The notes under the pieces: model-generated
What the model was told of the DNA's origin: nothing
The model's input: the letters and a program-made list of their open reading frames with translations, nothing else
Database searches by the model: none
Translations under genes and position numbers: made by a program
NCBI GenBank assembly: GCA_028873815.1
Contig: JAPPNN010000040.1
Coordinates: 84,458 to 148,457 of the forward strand
Direction: 5' to 3'
DNA: 64,000 nucleotides
DNA from: Gemmatimonadota bacterium
GTDB taxonomy: Bacteria > Gemmatimonadota > Gemmatimonadetes > Longimicrobiales > Gaopeijiaceae
Shown here: positions 55,045-63,940 of the stretch, piece after piece
Numbering within the stretch: position 1 is the stretch's first letter
Layout: each line of letters begins with the position of its first letter

Positions 55045-55114
55045 CTGTACAAGAACGGCATCCACCTGACACCCGGCCTCGCCGAGGTTCGGGTTAAGCT
55101 GCGGTCTCGACCTC
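55045..55114 (-). repeat. IS right-end sequence, copy B
   Basis: This is the reverse complement of 6962-7031 with about 59 of 70 identical bases. It includes the transposase stop (55094-55096) and the conserved CTCGGCGAGGCCGG and TGTCAGGTG blocks. It points at the hydrolase gene. Confidence 0.75.
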
Positions 55115-55195
55115 TCTTCTGGGCGCGGGCTTCTGTCGCGCCGCTTCCGCGGGTCCCGGTCTCTCGAAGACCTCGTAGGGTGTACGCTGGCCGCC
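55094..55195 (-). pseudogene. Transposase C-terminal remnant, copy B
   Basis: The minus-strand frame reads GGQRTPYEVFERPGPAEAAR then QKPAPRREVETAA and a stop, matching the tail of the remnant at 6782-6982 (ATPYEVFKAKLPRQ, REVKTAA type). The upstream part is not recognisable, so the element is decayed. Confidence 0.7.
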
Positions 55196-55528
55196 TATGC
55201 CCTTACGGGGGCCACCCGAATGACCTCACGCTGCACAGGCGTTGGCCGCAGCATCTGGGTTCGCGGCCTGTGTCCGATTCCCCGCTCTGGTGCGGGGTGC
55301 GGGGATCGTCTTCCGAGCGGGATCCACCCTTCACCGCCGGTCGCCGCTGGGCGGGGCCGTGCTGCGGACGCCGGGCGGACCGCTCGGGTGGCGTGAGCCA
55401 CGGTCGGAAACCGCCTAAGTTCCACCTGGGACGGCCGCGCTCCGGCACGAGCTTTCGTGTTGGAGAGTGCGGATGCGAGGCCCCTGCGGGCCCAACGACT
55501 TGGACGACTCAAGAGGGGTCACGACGGA
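55196..55528. other. Intergenic, probable decayed IS sequence
   Basis: Open frames are present on both strands but no domain is visible. It may be the decayed inner part of the IS. Confidence 0.35.
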
Positions 55529-56584
55529 ATGACAGATGAGACGGCTCCTCCAATCATCAAATGGCGCTGCACGGCGTGCTGGGGGGACGCACGACGCTCG
55601 GCTTCCGAGACCGGAGCGGTCACGAGAATCGAATGCGGCCTGTGCGGGAGCAGTCTGTCGAACGACGCGGCGAGAGCCGAGTGGAGGGACATCGAGCGGG
55701 AAGCGCGACGCAACCTCTCTGCGGCCGGCCGTGGAGAGACACCGACATACCGCCCCGCGGCGAGGTTCGTGGCGAAGATCATGCCCGACATGCCTCGCGA
55801 CAAGGCGCGGATGGACGCGAGGGTCCAGGAATCGCTCAAGCTTCCGGCAAGTGACCGCGGCACATCTGTCCTGACGCGCCGTGCCGTCCCCCCAGGCGAA
55901 GCCGGATACCTCTACCTCCAGGCCAAGCTTCTCGCGGCCGCCGCGCGCAGCCTTCCCCCGGCCGAGGCGATCCACCGGTGGGACGAGGTGGACCTGGCCC
56001 GTCCGGTCGAAGTGCGGATCGACCGCGTGGACGAGGAGGGGATGCACCTCGACGTGGATGTGGCGTCGCGGGCGGCGGAGGGCACCTGGGAGGAACGAGC
56101 GGGCACGCTCATGATGCGCGGCCTGATGGCCGCATTCTCCTGCGAGCTGGGGTTGAAGGCGATCCTCATGACCCGATGCCACCGGGCGAGGATGCTCCAC
56201 GACCTGCGCGCGCTGGACTCCGACCTTCCCGAAGACAGCCGGGCACGCCTGAGAGCGGACTACGCCGCCATCGGCGAGGTATTCGAGGAGTCCGGGAGGA
56301 TCTTCGACAAGTCGCGGTACTTTCAGAACTCCGACAGCGTCAGGGAGGCAATCGAGCGCGGTCTGCACCACGAGAGAATCCGCGATCTCGAAAAGGCGGC
56401 CAGGGTGATTCTCGACGAATGCGAGCTGTCGGGACTCGAAGGCACGCTGATTCCGACTCCGCGCGCCACATGGACCGGGAACCTCGGCGAGGAAGCATCC
56501 GCGGGGGATTTCGAAGAGGGAATCCACCATCGCGCCGAGTCCGGCGAAAGCGCATTCGTCTGGAAGCCGGAGGACACCGGATGA
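55529..56584 (+). CDS. Zinc-ribbon and HEPN-like protein
   Basis: This 351-residue protein starts at 55529. A zinc ribbon uses C14, C17, C36 and C39. A helical domain from about residue 185 (LMMRGLMAAFSCELGLKAIL, RARMLHDLRAL, EAIERGLHHERIRDLEK) resembles HEPN domains (E..LKA.L....HDL..L) but has no clear RNxxxH. It is convergent with two genes that do carry the HEPN motif, 60 bases away. Confidence 0.6.
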   Translation: MTDETAPPIIKWRCTACWGDARRSASETGAVTRIECGLCGSSLSNDAARAEWRDIEREARRNLSAAGRGETPTYRPAARFVAKIMPDMPRDKARMDARVQESLKLPASDRGTSVLTRRAVPPGEAGYLYLQAKLLAAAARSLPPAEAIHRWDEVDLARPVEVRIDRVDEEGMHLDVDVASRAAEGTWEERAGTLMMRGLMAAFSCELGLKAILMTRCHRARMLHDLRALDSDLPEDSRARLRADYAAIGEVFEESGRIFDKSRYFQNSDSVREAIERGLHHERIRDLEKAARVILDECELSGLEGTLIPTPRATWTGNLGEEASAGDFEEGIHHRAESGESAFVWKPEDTG

Positions 56585-56644
56585 TCCTGGTTCGGGCGCA
56601 CCTTGCCGGGTGACGACCGATCCGGAACGGGACCGCACGCGCCA

Positions 56645-57247
56645 TCAGGAATCGGCGAGGTGTTCGTGGTAGTAGGCCAGGGCGTCGCGGAACCCCTGCA
56701 TCAGGACCTCTTCCTTCTCCTGGAACAGGGCCTCGGGATTCAGGAACATCGCCTCCGTCGCGTCGTACAGGAGCCGTTCCAGCTTGGCCAACGCGAGCCT
56801 GTTGGCCAGCGTCCGGTTCACGACATCGCTGATCAACCGCTCGGCACGAGTGCTCGGGCGGATATGGAACACGGCGTTTCTGACCTCCCTCATGCTCTCG
56901 AGAAGGCCCGAGTCGACGACTGTCCTCAACTCCGCGTCAAGCGGATCGTGTTTCAGCGACGGATTGATCTCCACCAGTTTTTGGTACCACCAGATCGCGG
57001 CATACAGGAGCGCGACGTGGGTGGAGATGACCGCCTTGGCACAGTACGCTCGAACTTGCCCGAGCTGCTGCTCGTCCGCCTTGTCCGCCGGCATCATCCG
57101 CAAGTCCCGGTCCACCGCGTCCAGCAGCCCGCCATCGCCCCGGCGGTCGAAGACGATGGACACGGAACGCAGGTACGCCATCGCCAATCGCAACCCCTGA
57201 AAAGCTTCCAGCGAAGACAGTACGATGTCGGGCCTAGCCGACTTCAT
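56645..57247 (-). CDS. HEPN-like protein with RNxxxH motif
   Basis: This 200-residue helical protein contains R123-N-A-V-F-H128 in SMREVRNAVFHIRP, the HEPN ribonuclease signature RNxxxH. It overlaps by 14 bases the end of an upstream gene that has the same kind of motif, so the two are translated together. HEPN proteins often act as RNA-cleaving toxins in abortive defence. The overall fold assignment rests on the motif and helical content. Confidence 0.62.
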   Translation of the reverse strand: MKSARPDIVLSSLEAFQGLRLAMAYLRSVSIVFDRRGDGGLLDAVDRDLRMMPADKADEQQLGQVRAYCAKAVISTHVALLYAAIWWYQKLVEINPSLKHDPLDAELRTVVDSGLLESMREVRNAVFHIRPSTRAERLISDVVNRTLANRLALAKLERLLYDATEAMFLNPEALFQEKEEVLMQGFRDALAYYHEHLADS

Positions 57248-57833
57248 CGCGCAATACCTCCGAGTATCTCGCCGCCAGACCCAGCAGCCGGTTCACCATC
57301 TCCTGCGGATAGGCGTTGCCCGGCGGCCCTCCAGCCGCGAACAGCTCTTCCATGGCATCGTCGGGGCGCCTGTTGTGTCCCGGATGCAGCACCCAGTTCC
57401 TCAGATCTTCCGCGGCCTCGAGACCGGCGCGGTTGTCTTCGATGTAGCGCTCCAAGTCTTCGAGAACGACTTCGGGATACCGGGTCTTCAGGTATCCGTA
57501 CCGCCGAAGAAAAGCCGTCGCGAGACAGAAGAACAGCTGCATGGGTCCCCAGACGAACAGATCGACCTCGCGGTTCGCGTCCCAGAGCATGCGCGCCTTG
57601 AGTTCGATCGACTCCGAGCGGCACAGCGCCTTCCTGACGGCGTCCAGCATGTCCTCGTCGGAGGTGCCCCTGTCGCGCTGGTCCTGAACCGCTTCGATGA
57701 ACCTGCGGATTCGAGCGTTGGATATCACCGCGAGCCCATGCATCAACTCGAAGTGCGACAGCATCGCGGCGTGTTCCCTCCTGAGTTCCTTCTCCCTCCT
57801 GGCGTTGTTCGAATCCCGCGGGCGGCCCTTCAT
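57234..57833 (-). CDS. HEPN-like protein with RNxxxH motif (second copy)
   Basis: This 199-residue protein begins with a basic stretch (KGRPRDSNNARREKELRRE). R145-N-W-V-L-H150 in DLRNWVLHPGH is the HEPN signature. The sequence is only distantly like the downstream gene. The 14-base overlap indicates a coupled operon; the pair could form a heterodimer with two active sites. Confidence 0.62.
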   Translation of the reverse strand: MKGRPRDSNNARREKELRREHAAMLSHFELMHGLAVISNARIRRFIEAVQDQRDRGTSDEDMLDAVRKALCRSESIELKARMLWDANREVDLFVWGPMQLFFCLATAFLRRYGYLKTRYPEVVLEDLERYIEDNRAGLEAAEDLRNWVLHPGHNRRPDDAMEELFAAGGPPGNAYPQEMVNRLLGLAARYSEVLRDEVG

Positions 57834-58223
57834 GCCCGTGGACCACGCGACGAAAGGACATCGGGGATGTCGGGGACTGGTCGCGTGGCCGCCGCATCGT
57901 GACGCGCGCGGGGCCGCGCCGGAGGGGCCGCGACGACCCGACCTGTGATCATGTCGCTGTTCGACGGCCAGGAGTGGCGCGATGCGTTGACGGATATGGG
58001 GTCATGTTGATTCTCTTCACCAACGGGCAATGAGTCGCGCGCGGGGGAGCTCTCGCGCCCGGCCGACGGTTCCTGGCGAACATTGGCTGGATTCGGTAGC
58101 GGTGTCCACCGCTGAGCAGAGTTTGGTCGGACGGCTCTCGCGGCTGCGATACCGCTGTTCCATGAGCCGATAACTGTCGCGGAGCCATGTCCGGCCACTT
58201 GCAGGGTTTTCGGGAGTATTCCC
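57834..58223. other. Intergenic, nothing recognised
   Basis: There are no convincing ORFs or repeats. The region separates the HEPN pair from the CBASS operon. Confidence 0.4.
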
Positions 58224-58877
58224 TCACCCGCTCCCGGTCGCGGAGAATGCTCGGTCGGCATCCGCAAACCGGCTGTAGCGCGCCTTCACGCGATGGCCGA
58301 GGGTCATCGATCCGACCGTCTTGCGGTCCGTCCAATACTTGCCGGTCAGCGCGTCCGGCCGGTGTGCGGCTCCATGCGTCTCCAGCAGGAGGGCGCCTTG
58401 GTGCATCTCGCTGATCCGCGCATCGCGAAGGTGGATGGAGGGCTCGTTCGTGTAGACTCCGATCACCTGATACCCGTCACCGGCCGGCGAGGGGCGGACG
58501 CGATCCGCGATGAACACCGAGGACGATTCCGGCGTCATCAGCTTCATCTGCAGCATGGTCAGCGACTGCGTGACCGCCATGTAGCAGATGATCGGCGGTA
58601 CCGGCTCCGTTTCGCCTGGGCGGATGTAGCTGGACTGCAGCACTACCTTCCATGTCCCGCTCAGATCGGGGCGTTTCACGAACCAGCCGTGCAGCCAGCG
58701 CCAGCGCCACACCGAGCGCTCGAAAGCGGCCCAAGCGCCCACCAGCGCGCCAACGACAAGCGAGAACGGGGCAAACAGCGCCCAACTGAGTTCGATGCCG
58801 TTGACCCATAGCGACACGCCCCAGATCGCAGTCGCCGCGCCGAGAAACGCGGTGACATGAAGCCGCGTGACCTTCAC
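58224..58877 (-). CDS. Cap15-like CBASS effector
   Basis: This 217-residue protein has two N-terminal TMs (about 8-26 and 33-52) followed by a beta-barrel-like domain with LSGTWKVVLQ, MAVTQSLTMLQMKLMTPESS and LTGKYWTDRKTVGSMTL, matching Cap15 effectors, which bind a cyclic nucleotide through a beta-barrel and disrupt the inner membrane. It starts with ATG overlapping the CD-NTase stop (4 bases). Confidence 0.82.
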   Translation of the reverse strand: MKVTRLHVTAFLGAATAIWGVSLWVNGIELSWALFAPFSLVVGALVGAWAAFERSVWRWRWLHGWFVKRPDLSGTWKVVLQSSYIRPGETEPVPPIICYMAVTQSLTMLQMKLMTPESSSVFIADRVRPSPAGDGYQVIGVYTNEPSIHLRDARISEMHQGALLLETHGAAHRPDALTGKYWTDRKTVGSMTLGHRVKARYSRFADADRAFSATGSG

Positions 58878-59797
58878 GAGCTACGTCGTCCCACGAAATC
58901 CCAAGCCCTCCTGACGAACGCATGCGCTTCCGCTCGCGTCCATTTCTGGCTCGACCGAAACAGGTACTTGATGTCGTTCACCTCACACCATTCGTTGCAG
59001 GTCGCTGAGGAGGCCGTGTTCGTCGTGAGGTACGCCAAGACCGCCTGCACGCGGGCGTCCCATGTGCTCCCAGAGAAGCACGAGTCCGGGGCGTTCCAAA
59101 CCAAACACTCGATCAAGAAACCGGGGATCGGCGCGGCCTCTGCCACGGCGCGATCATCCATGAGATTCCGCAGCTTCTTCACGATCCTGACGACGCCTTT
59201 GTATCGCCTGCTCGTGCGGCCGTTCTTCCGAACCCCGTTCTCGTAGTGCAAAGGGATGTCCGGCCAGTCGTCCACCAGACGCTCTGGGAAGTTCTCGATG
59301 CGTCCGCCACGATCCGGGATGAGGGCGACGCCCGCCCGGTAGCTCTTGTCTCGCCAATATTGACGGTACTCGAAGAAGGGGGCGACATCCGCTTCGATCG
59401 CATAGGCGTTGTCGCCCAGATCGAACGCCTTGTTTCCTCGCCGGACCGCCGTGCGGCCGAAATATGCGACCAGCGCTTCCTCGAGTTCGTTCTTGAACTG
59501 CCGGTAGGGATAACCTCCGTCCACGTTCCCGAACATCTCTCTTGACATGCCCTCCGGATATTGCCTCAAGAACACGTCGAAACAGAGAACACCCACATCG
59601 ACATCGCTGTCCTGACGGACGTTCACACGGTTGCGGTAGGAGCCCTGCGCGAACGTCTTGATCCGGCGCTGTGAGAGCTTGGGGCTCTTCGAGACAGCCT
59701 CCTTGATGGCCCGGATCGCATTCTCACTCGTTTGCTGCTCCGCTTGCGGAGGGCCCTTAGCCCACTCCCCGAAGAGATCTTCCCAGCCGGTGCTCAT
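58874..59797 (-). CDS. CBASS CD-NTase (cGAS/DncV-like nucleotidyltransferase)
   Basis: This 307-residue enzyme has the G52-S53 loop (QGSYRNRVNVRQ), the metal pair D65/D67 in DSDVDVGV and a third acid D137 in AIEADVAP. C-terminal helices form the OAS-like domain. It synthesises a cyclic di- or trinucleotide on phage infection. The downstream Cap15-like effector defines a two-gene (type I) CBASS. No Cap2/Cap3 ancillary genes are next to it. Confidence 0.93.
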   Translation of the reverse strand: MSTGWEDLFGEWAKGPPQAEQQTSENAIRAIKEAVSKSPKLSQRRIKTFAQGSYRNRVNVRQDSDVDVGVLCFDVFLRQYPEGMSREMFGNVDGGYPYRQFKNELEEALVAYFGRTAVRRGNKAFDLGDNAYAIEADVAPFFEYRQYWRDKSYRAGVALIPDRGGRIENFPERLVDDWPDIPLHYENGVRKNGRTSRRYKGVVRIVKKLRNLMDDRAVAEAAPIPGFLIECLVWNAPDSCFSGSTWDARVQAVLAYLTTNTASSATCNEWCEVNDIKYLFRSSQKWTRAEAHAFVRRAWDFVGRRSS

Positions 59798-59812
59798 TTG
59801 GCCTGCCCGCCC

Positions 59813-60022
59813 CTATCCGAGGTTGTTGCGAGAGCTGCGGTCCGGGTTCGAAACAGGCGTCTTCACCCCGTTGATTTCGCGCACATGGTAGTTGGGGTAG
59901 TTGCCCTGCTCGATCTCGCGAACGAACTGCGCTCGTGTCATGTCCGCGCCGCTGAAGTTGTCGTGGAAGTTCTGGTTCCGACCGCTGTCGGATTCGCTGG
60001 TGACCGTGATTCGCTTGGGCAT
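59813..60022 (-). CDS. DUF3892-like small protein
   Basis: This 69-residue protein starts at 60022 (PKRITVTSESDSGRN) and shows the DUF3892-type pattern MTRAQFVREIEQGNYPNYHV with INGVKTPVSNPD and NNLG. It is the first gene of the CBASS strand run, 15 bases before the CD-NTase start. Its role is unknown. Confidence 0.6.
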   Translation of the reverse strand: MPKRITVTSESDSGRNQNFHDNFSGADMTRAQFVREIEQGNYPNYHVREINGVKTPVSNPDRSSRNNLG

Positions 60023-60259
60023 AGGCTCTCCGCTAGTGGGATGGTCCGCTCTTGCTACGGATGCCGAACATAACACGAAGGTCAAGGGCTACCTTCGTGG
60101 CAATGAATGGACGGAAACGGAGTCCCCGAGGGCGACCGGCCTCAGCGTGGCCCCGATGCTACCGCTGCCCAGGCGTGCGGCTTCTTGACCTGGCTTGCGG
60201 GGTGGCTGGGGTTCCGCGATTCGGCCAACTTCCAGGATCCCCCACCAACCACGAGGCGA

Positions 60260-61363
60260 ATGTACCGGACCTGCATGTTCTGCAAGAAGCCCCTCGGCTC
60301 GAACGAGGTGGTGGAGGCCTTCCCGGTCGGCCGTCGCCTTGCCTTCGATCCGGCGAAGGGTCGCCTCTGGGTGGTTTGCCGCAACTGCGAGCGCTGGAAC
60401 CTCACCCCGCTCGAAGAGCGCTGGGAGGCGGTCGAGACCTGTGAAGGGCTCTTCCGCGCGACGCGGATCCGCACTTCAACCGAGAACATCGGCCTGGCCA
60501 GGCACGCCGAGGGCCTCGAACTGGTCCGCATCGGCGAGCCGCTCCGTCCCGAGTTCGCCGCCTGGCGCTACGGCGACCAGTTCCGCCGCCGCCGGCGGCG
60601 CTGGATCGCGGCCGGGTCGGCGGGCGTCGCGGCGAACCTCGCTACGTCCGTGACCATCAACCTGGCGACGGGCGGATTGATCGGGGCTGCCGGGGCGGCG
60701 GCACTGGGCGGGGGCGTCGCGGGGCTGGCCCTGGTGACGGTGCAGAGATTGCTGAACAGGCAGGCCAATGCAGCGCAGTTCCGGCGCTCCGACGGCACGC
60801 CCTACACGCTCACGCGGGACCAGGTCACCCGATTCGCCCGGATTCTGGCCGCCGACGGCGCACCCGGCTTTCGCATCGAGATCCACAGGGGACCGCTCTC
60901 GCGGGAAGGCCCGGACTCGTTCGAGGGCGACGATGCCGGGCGAGCCATCAACGCTCTCCTTCCCCTGGTCAATGGCGCAGGGGCTGCATCTCGTCACATC
61001 CGGGAAGCGGTGTCCCGGATCGAATCGCACGGCGACCCGCATCGGTTCATCGCCGATTCCACCGAGCGAGGGGCCGCTACCACCGCGCGTGAACTCCCCG
61101 CCCCGGGGCGCGGAAGGACGGCCCGGTTGGCCGGGCCCGGATGGATCCGCAAGATGCCCAAGCCCACGCGCCTCGCGCTGGAGATGGCGCTGCACGAAGA
61201 GCAGGAGCGGCGCGCGCTCGAAGGCGAACTGGCGCAGCTCGAGGAGGCGTGGCGCGAAGCCGAGGAGATCGCGGCGATCGCCGACAACCTGCTCCTTCCC
61301 GAACACACCGACGAGTTCCTGGACCGCCACTCACGTCGAGGGAGGTCCGACGGGCGCTCCTAG
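60260..61363 (+). CDS. Zinc-ribbon membrane protein of unknown function
   Basis: This 367-residue protein starts at 60260. CxxC pairs C5/C8 and C40/C43 form a zinc ribbon. A hydrophobic, Ala/Gly-rich region (about 112-155) spans the membrane once or twice. The C-terminal coiled region (about 300-355) is Glu/Arg-rich. The start could lie further upstream in the same frame (60107). Confidence 0.65.
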   Translation: MYRTCMFCKKPLGSNEVVEAFPVGRRLAFDPAKGRLWVVCRNCERWNLTPLEERWEAVETCEGLFRATRIRTSTENIGLARHAEGLELVRIGEPLRPEFAAWRYGDQFRRRRRRWIAAGSAGVAANLATSVTINLATGGLIGAAGAAALGGGVAGLALVTVQRLLNRQANAAQFRRSDGTPYTLTRDQVTRFARILAADGAPGFRIEIHRGPLSREGPDSFEGDDAGRAINALLPLVNGAGAASRHIREAVSRIESHGDPHRFIADSTERGAATTARELPAPGRGRTARLAGPGWIRKMPKPTRLALEMALHEEQERRALEGELAQLEEAWREAEEIAAIADNLLLPEHTDEFLDRHSRRGRSDGRS

Positions 61364-61504
61364 TTTGGAGGCAGACGGCCGGACCGCGGGGACCAGAACC
61401 AAATGGCGACAGGGGACCAATGGCGTCCGAAATCGTAGCGCCGCGTCGGGGAGTTGGCGTCATCCGACGCGGACCAGCATCGTCGCTCGCCCTAGCGCAG
61501 GCGC

Positions 61505-62419
61505 TTACCGCAACCGGTCGAGCAGCGCGAGGCACCTGCGCGCGAGGGGCTTGCGGCGCCCCTTCTCGGTGAGCACGCCGTAGTAGACGTTGCCGGTCTC
61601 GACGAACCCCTCGCCGAGGGCGACCAGGGCGCCCGCTTCGATCGACCGCTCGACGAGGTTGCGCCAGCCCAGGGCGATGCCCTGCCCGCCGGTGGCGGCT
61701 TCCACTGCATAGGTGTAGCAGTCGAACCCCGCGCGGCGCGGCGTCCCCTCCGGGCGTCCGGCGGCCGCGAACCAGTCCTCCCACGTCGCCCAGCCCTCGT
61801 TGGGCAGCACCAGGTCGAGGAACGTGAGCCCGCCCCAGCCGGAGACCGGCCCGGCGAGGGTCTCGGCATGTGCGGCGGCGAAGCCGGGCGAGCAGACGGG
61901 CCGGATCCCCTCCTCGAGGACCACCGCCCGGTCTTCCGGGTCGACGCCCTCGGCCCTCCAGGTCAGCACGATGTCGGCCGACGGGTCGGGCGGCAGGCTC
62001 CGGACCGAGTGATGGTAGATCACGATGCGGAGCCGCACGTCCTCGCCGAGCATCCGGCGCAGCGCGTCGTAGCGCGGCATGATCAGGAAGTGGGCCGCGT
62101 CGTGCGAGCAGGCGATGACCGCCTGCTGCCCTTGCGCCAACTCGGCCGCTTCCGCGGCCCCCCGGTGAATGGCCGCGAGCCCGGCCGCGACGCCGTCCCG
62201 GAAGCGGCTGCCGGCCTCGGTCAGGGTCGCGCCGGCGCGGGAGCGCTCGAACAGGCGCGCGCCCAGCCACGTCTCGAGCTTGGCGATCTGGCGGCTGACG
62301 GCGGACTGCGTCGTGCGCAGCTCGCGCGCGGCCAGGGTGAAGTTGCCGTGGCGCGCCGCGCTCTCGAAGGCGATCAGCGCGTTGGCCGGTGGAATCCGGT
62401 ACGGATCGCGGGCTTGCAT
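61505..62419 (-). CDS. LysR-family transcriptional regulator
   Basis: This 304-residue regulator has an N-terminal winged-helix (LIAFESAARHGNFTLAAREL, TTQSAVSRQIAKLETWLGAR) and a substrate-binding fold. A TATAAT box (minus strand, 62436-62431) lies 11 bases before the ATG, which predicts a very short leader. It is almost identical to the neighbouring gene at 62585-63613, a recent tandem duplication. Confidence 0.93.
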   Translation of the reverse strand: MQARDPYRIPPANALIAFESAARHGNFTLAARELRTTQSAVSRQIAKLETWLGARLFERSRAGATLTEAGSRFRDGVAAGLAAIHRGAAEAAELAQGQQAVIACSHDAAHFLIMPRYDALRRMLGEDVRLRIVIYHHSVRSLPPDPSADIVLTWRAEGVDPEDRAVVLEEGIRPVCSPGFAAAHAETLAGPVSGWGGLTFLDLVLPNEGWATWEDWFAAAGRPEGTPRRAGFDCYTYAVEAATGGQGIALGWRNLVERSIEAGALVALGEGFVETGNVYYGVLTEKGRRKPLARRCLALLDRLR

Positions 62420-62584
62420 GACAACAGGACATTATATCATCGCGCTACGGTATGCGAGTGCCGGGGTGGCCCCATCTGCATGCCGCCGTGGCGCCACGGG
62501 AATGCCGCTGGGGGAAGGACGGGACGCGGGGTCTCGGCACATCATGTCGGCCCGCCATGAATCCATGTCGGGCCAGGCTGCGTT

Positions 62585-63613
62585 CTAGCCGTCGCGTCTT
62601 CCTTCCGGCATCCCGCCGCCCGCGCCGTCGCCGAGCCCGGGGGCACCGCCCGGCGCCGTCTCCGGTGAACGCCTGGCCGGCCGGCCGGGGACGCGGCGCC
62701 GCCGCAACCGGTCGAAGAGCGCGAGGCACCTGCGCGCGCGCGGCTTGCGGCGTCCCTTCTCGGTGAGCACGCCGTAGTAGACGTTGCCGGTCTCGACGAA
62801 CCCGTCTCCGAGGGCCACCAGCGCGCCCGCCTCGATCGACCGCTCGACGAGGTTGCGCCAGCCGAGCGCGATGCCCTGCCCGGCGGTGGCGGCCTCCAGC
62901 GCGTAGGTGTAGCAGTCGAACCCCGCGCGGCGCGGCGTCCCCTCCGGGCGTCCGGCGGCCGCGAACCAGTCCTCCCACGTCGCCCAGCCCTCGTTGGGCA
63001 GCACCAGGTCGAGGAACGTGAGCCCGCCCCAGCCGGAGACGGGTCCGGCGAGCGTCTCCGCGTGGGCGGCGGCGTAGGCGGGTGAGCAGACGGGCCGGAC
63101 GCCCTCCTCGAGCACCACCGCCCGGTCTTCCGGGGCGACGCCGTCGGCCCCCCAGGTCAGCACGATGTCGGCCGACGGGTCGGGCGGCAGGCTCCGGACC
63201 GAATGGTGGTAGATCACGATCCGGAGCCGGGCGTCCTCGCCGACCATCCGCAGCAGCGCGTCGTAGCGCGGCATGACGAGGAGGTGCGACGCGTCGTGCG
63301 AGCAGGCCAGGACCACCTGCTCGGCCTGGGCCAACTCGGCCGCCTCGGCGGCCCCCCGGTGAATGGCCGCGAGCCCGGCCGCCACACCGTCGCGGAAGCG
63401 CCTTCCGGCCTCCGTCAGGGTCACGCCCGCGCGGGAGCGCTCGAACAGCCGTGCCGACAGCCACGTCTCGAGCTTGCCGATCTGGCGGCTGACGGCGGAC
63501 TGCGTCGTGCGCAGCTCGCGAGCCGCCAGGGTGAAGCTGCCGTGCCTCGCCGCGCTCTCGAAGGCGATCAGCGCGTTCGCGGGAGGAATCCGGTAGGGAT
63601 CACGGGCTCGCAT
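62585..63613 (-). CDS. LysR-family transcriptional regulator (tandem copy)
   Basis: This 342-residue protein shares the sequence of 61505-62419 over about 304 residues, then reads through the corresponding stop (CGG TAA is replaced by CGG CGG) into a Gly/Pro/Arg-rich tail of about 38 residues (RRRRVPGRPARR and onward). The upstream sequence is also alike (GACATTACATCAT). Confidence 0.92.
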   Translation of the reverse strand: MRARDPYRIPPANALIAFESAARHGSFTLAARELRTTQSAVSRQIGKLETWLSARLFERSRAGVTLTEAGRRFRDGVAAGLAAIHRGAAEAAELAQAEQVVLACSHDASHLLVMPRYDALLRMVGEDARLRIVIYHHSVRSLPPDPSADIVLTWGADGVAPEDRAVVLEEGVRPVCSPAYAAAHAETLAGPVSGWGGLTFLDLVLPNEGWATWEDWFAAAGRPEGTPRRAGFDCYTYALEAATAGQGIALGWRNLVERSIEAGALVALGDGFVETGNVYYGVLTEKGRRKPRARRCLALFDRLRRRRVPGRPARRSPETAPGGAPGLGDGAGGGMPEGRRDG

Positions 63614-63940
63614 GACGGCGAGACATTACATCATGGTGTAGCGGCATGCAAGGAGCGCGGGCGCTTGCGGTACGATATGTAGTGAATATCCGCTGTACGA
63701 GCATAGAAGACCGCAACTCATCATTCCATATTGCTATGAATACATGTCCAAAATGGCCGTGCCCAAATCGGCTCGATGCTGATAAACTACGGAGTGGCCC
63801 GCGCTACGCCGCGCGGCCTGACCCAGACGCGTTCGGCGCGCGCTGGCCGATGCGCATCCAGATCCCAACTCACGGAGGCGGTTCGCCAAATGACCATCCG
63901 TTCTGGATTTGACTCTTTCGAAGGCCGGGTGTTACGCTTC
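63614..63940. other. Intergenic, nothing recognised
   Basis: It contains an A/T-richer patch (63670-63760) and a short plus-strand frame without recognisable pattern. Confidence 0.4.

Larger units (their letters stand above)
61505..63630 (-). repeat. Tandem gene duplication
   Basis: 61505-62440 and about 62698-63630 share roughly nine in ten bases over the lysR frame. The spacer between the copies (about 62441-62697) is not shared. Confidence 0.85.

Noticed and set aside
63646..63912. Plus-strand small frame
   Set aside because: No pattern is visible and the composition is that of intergenic sequence.
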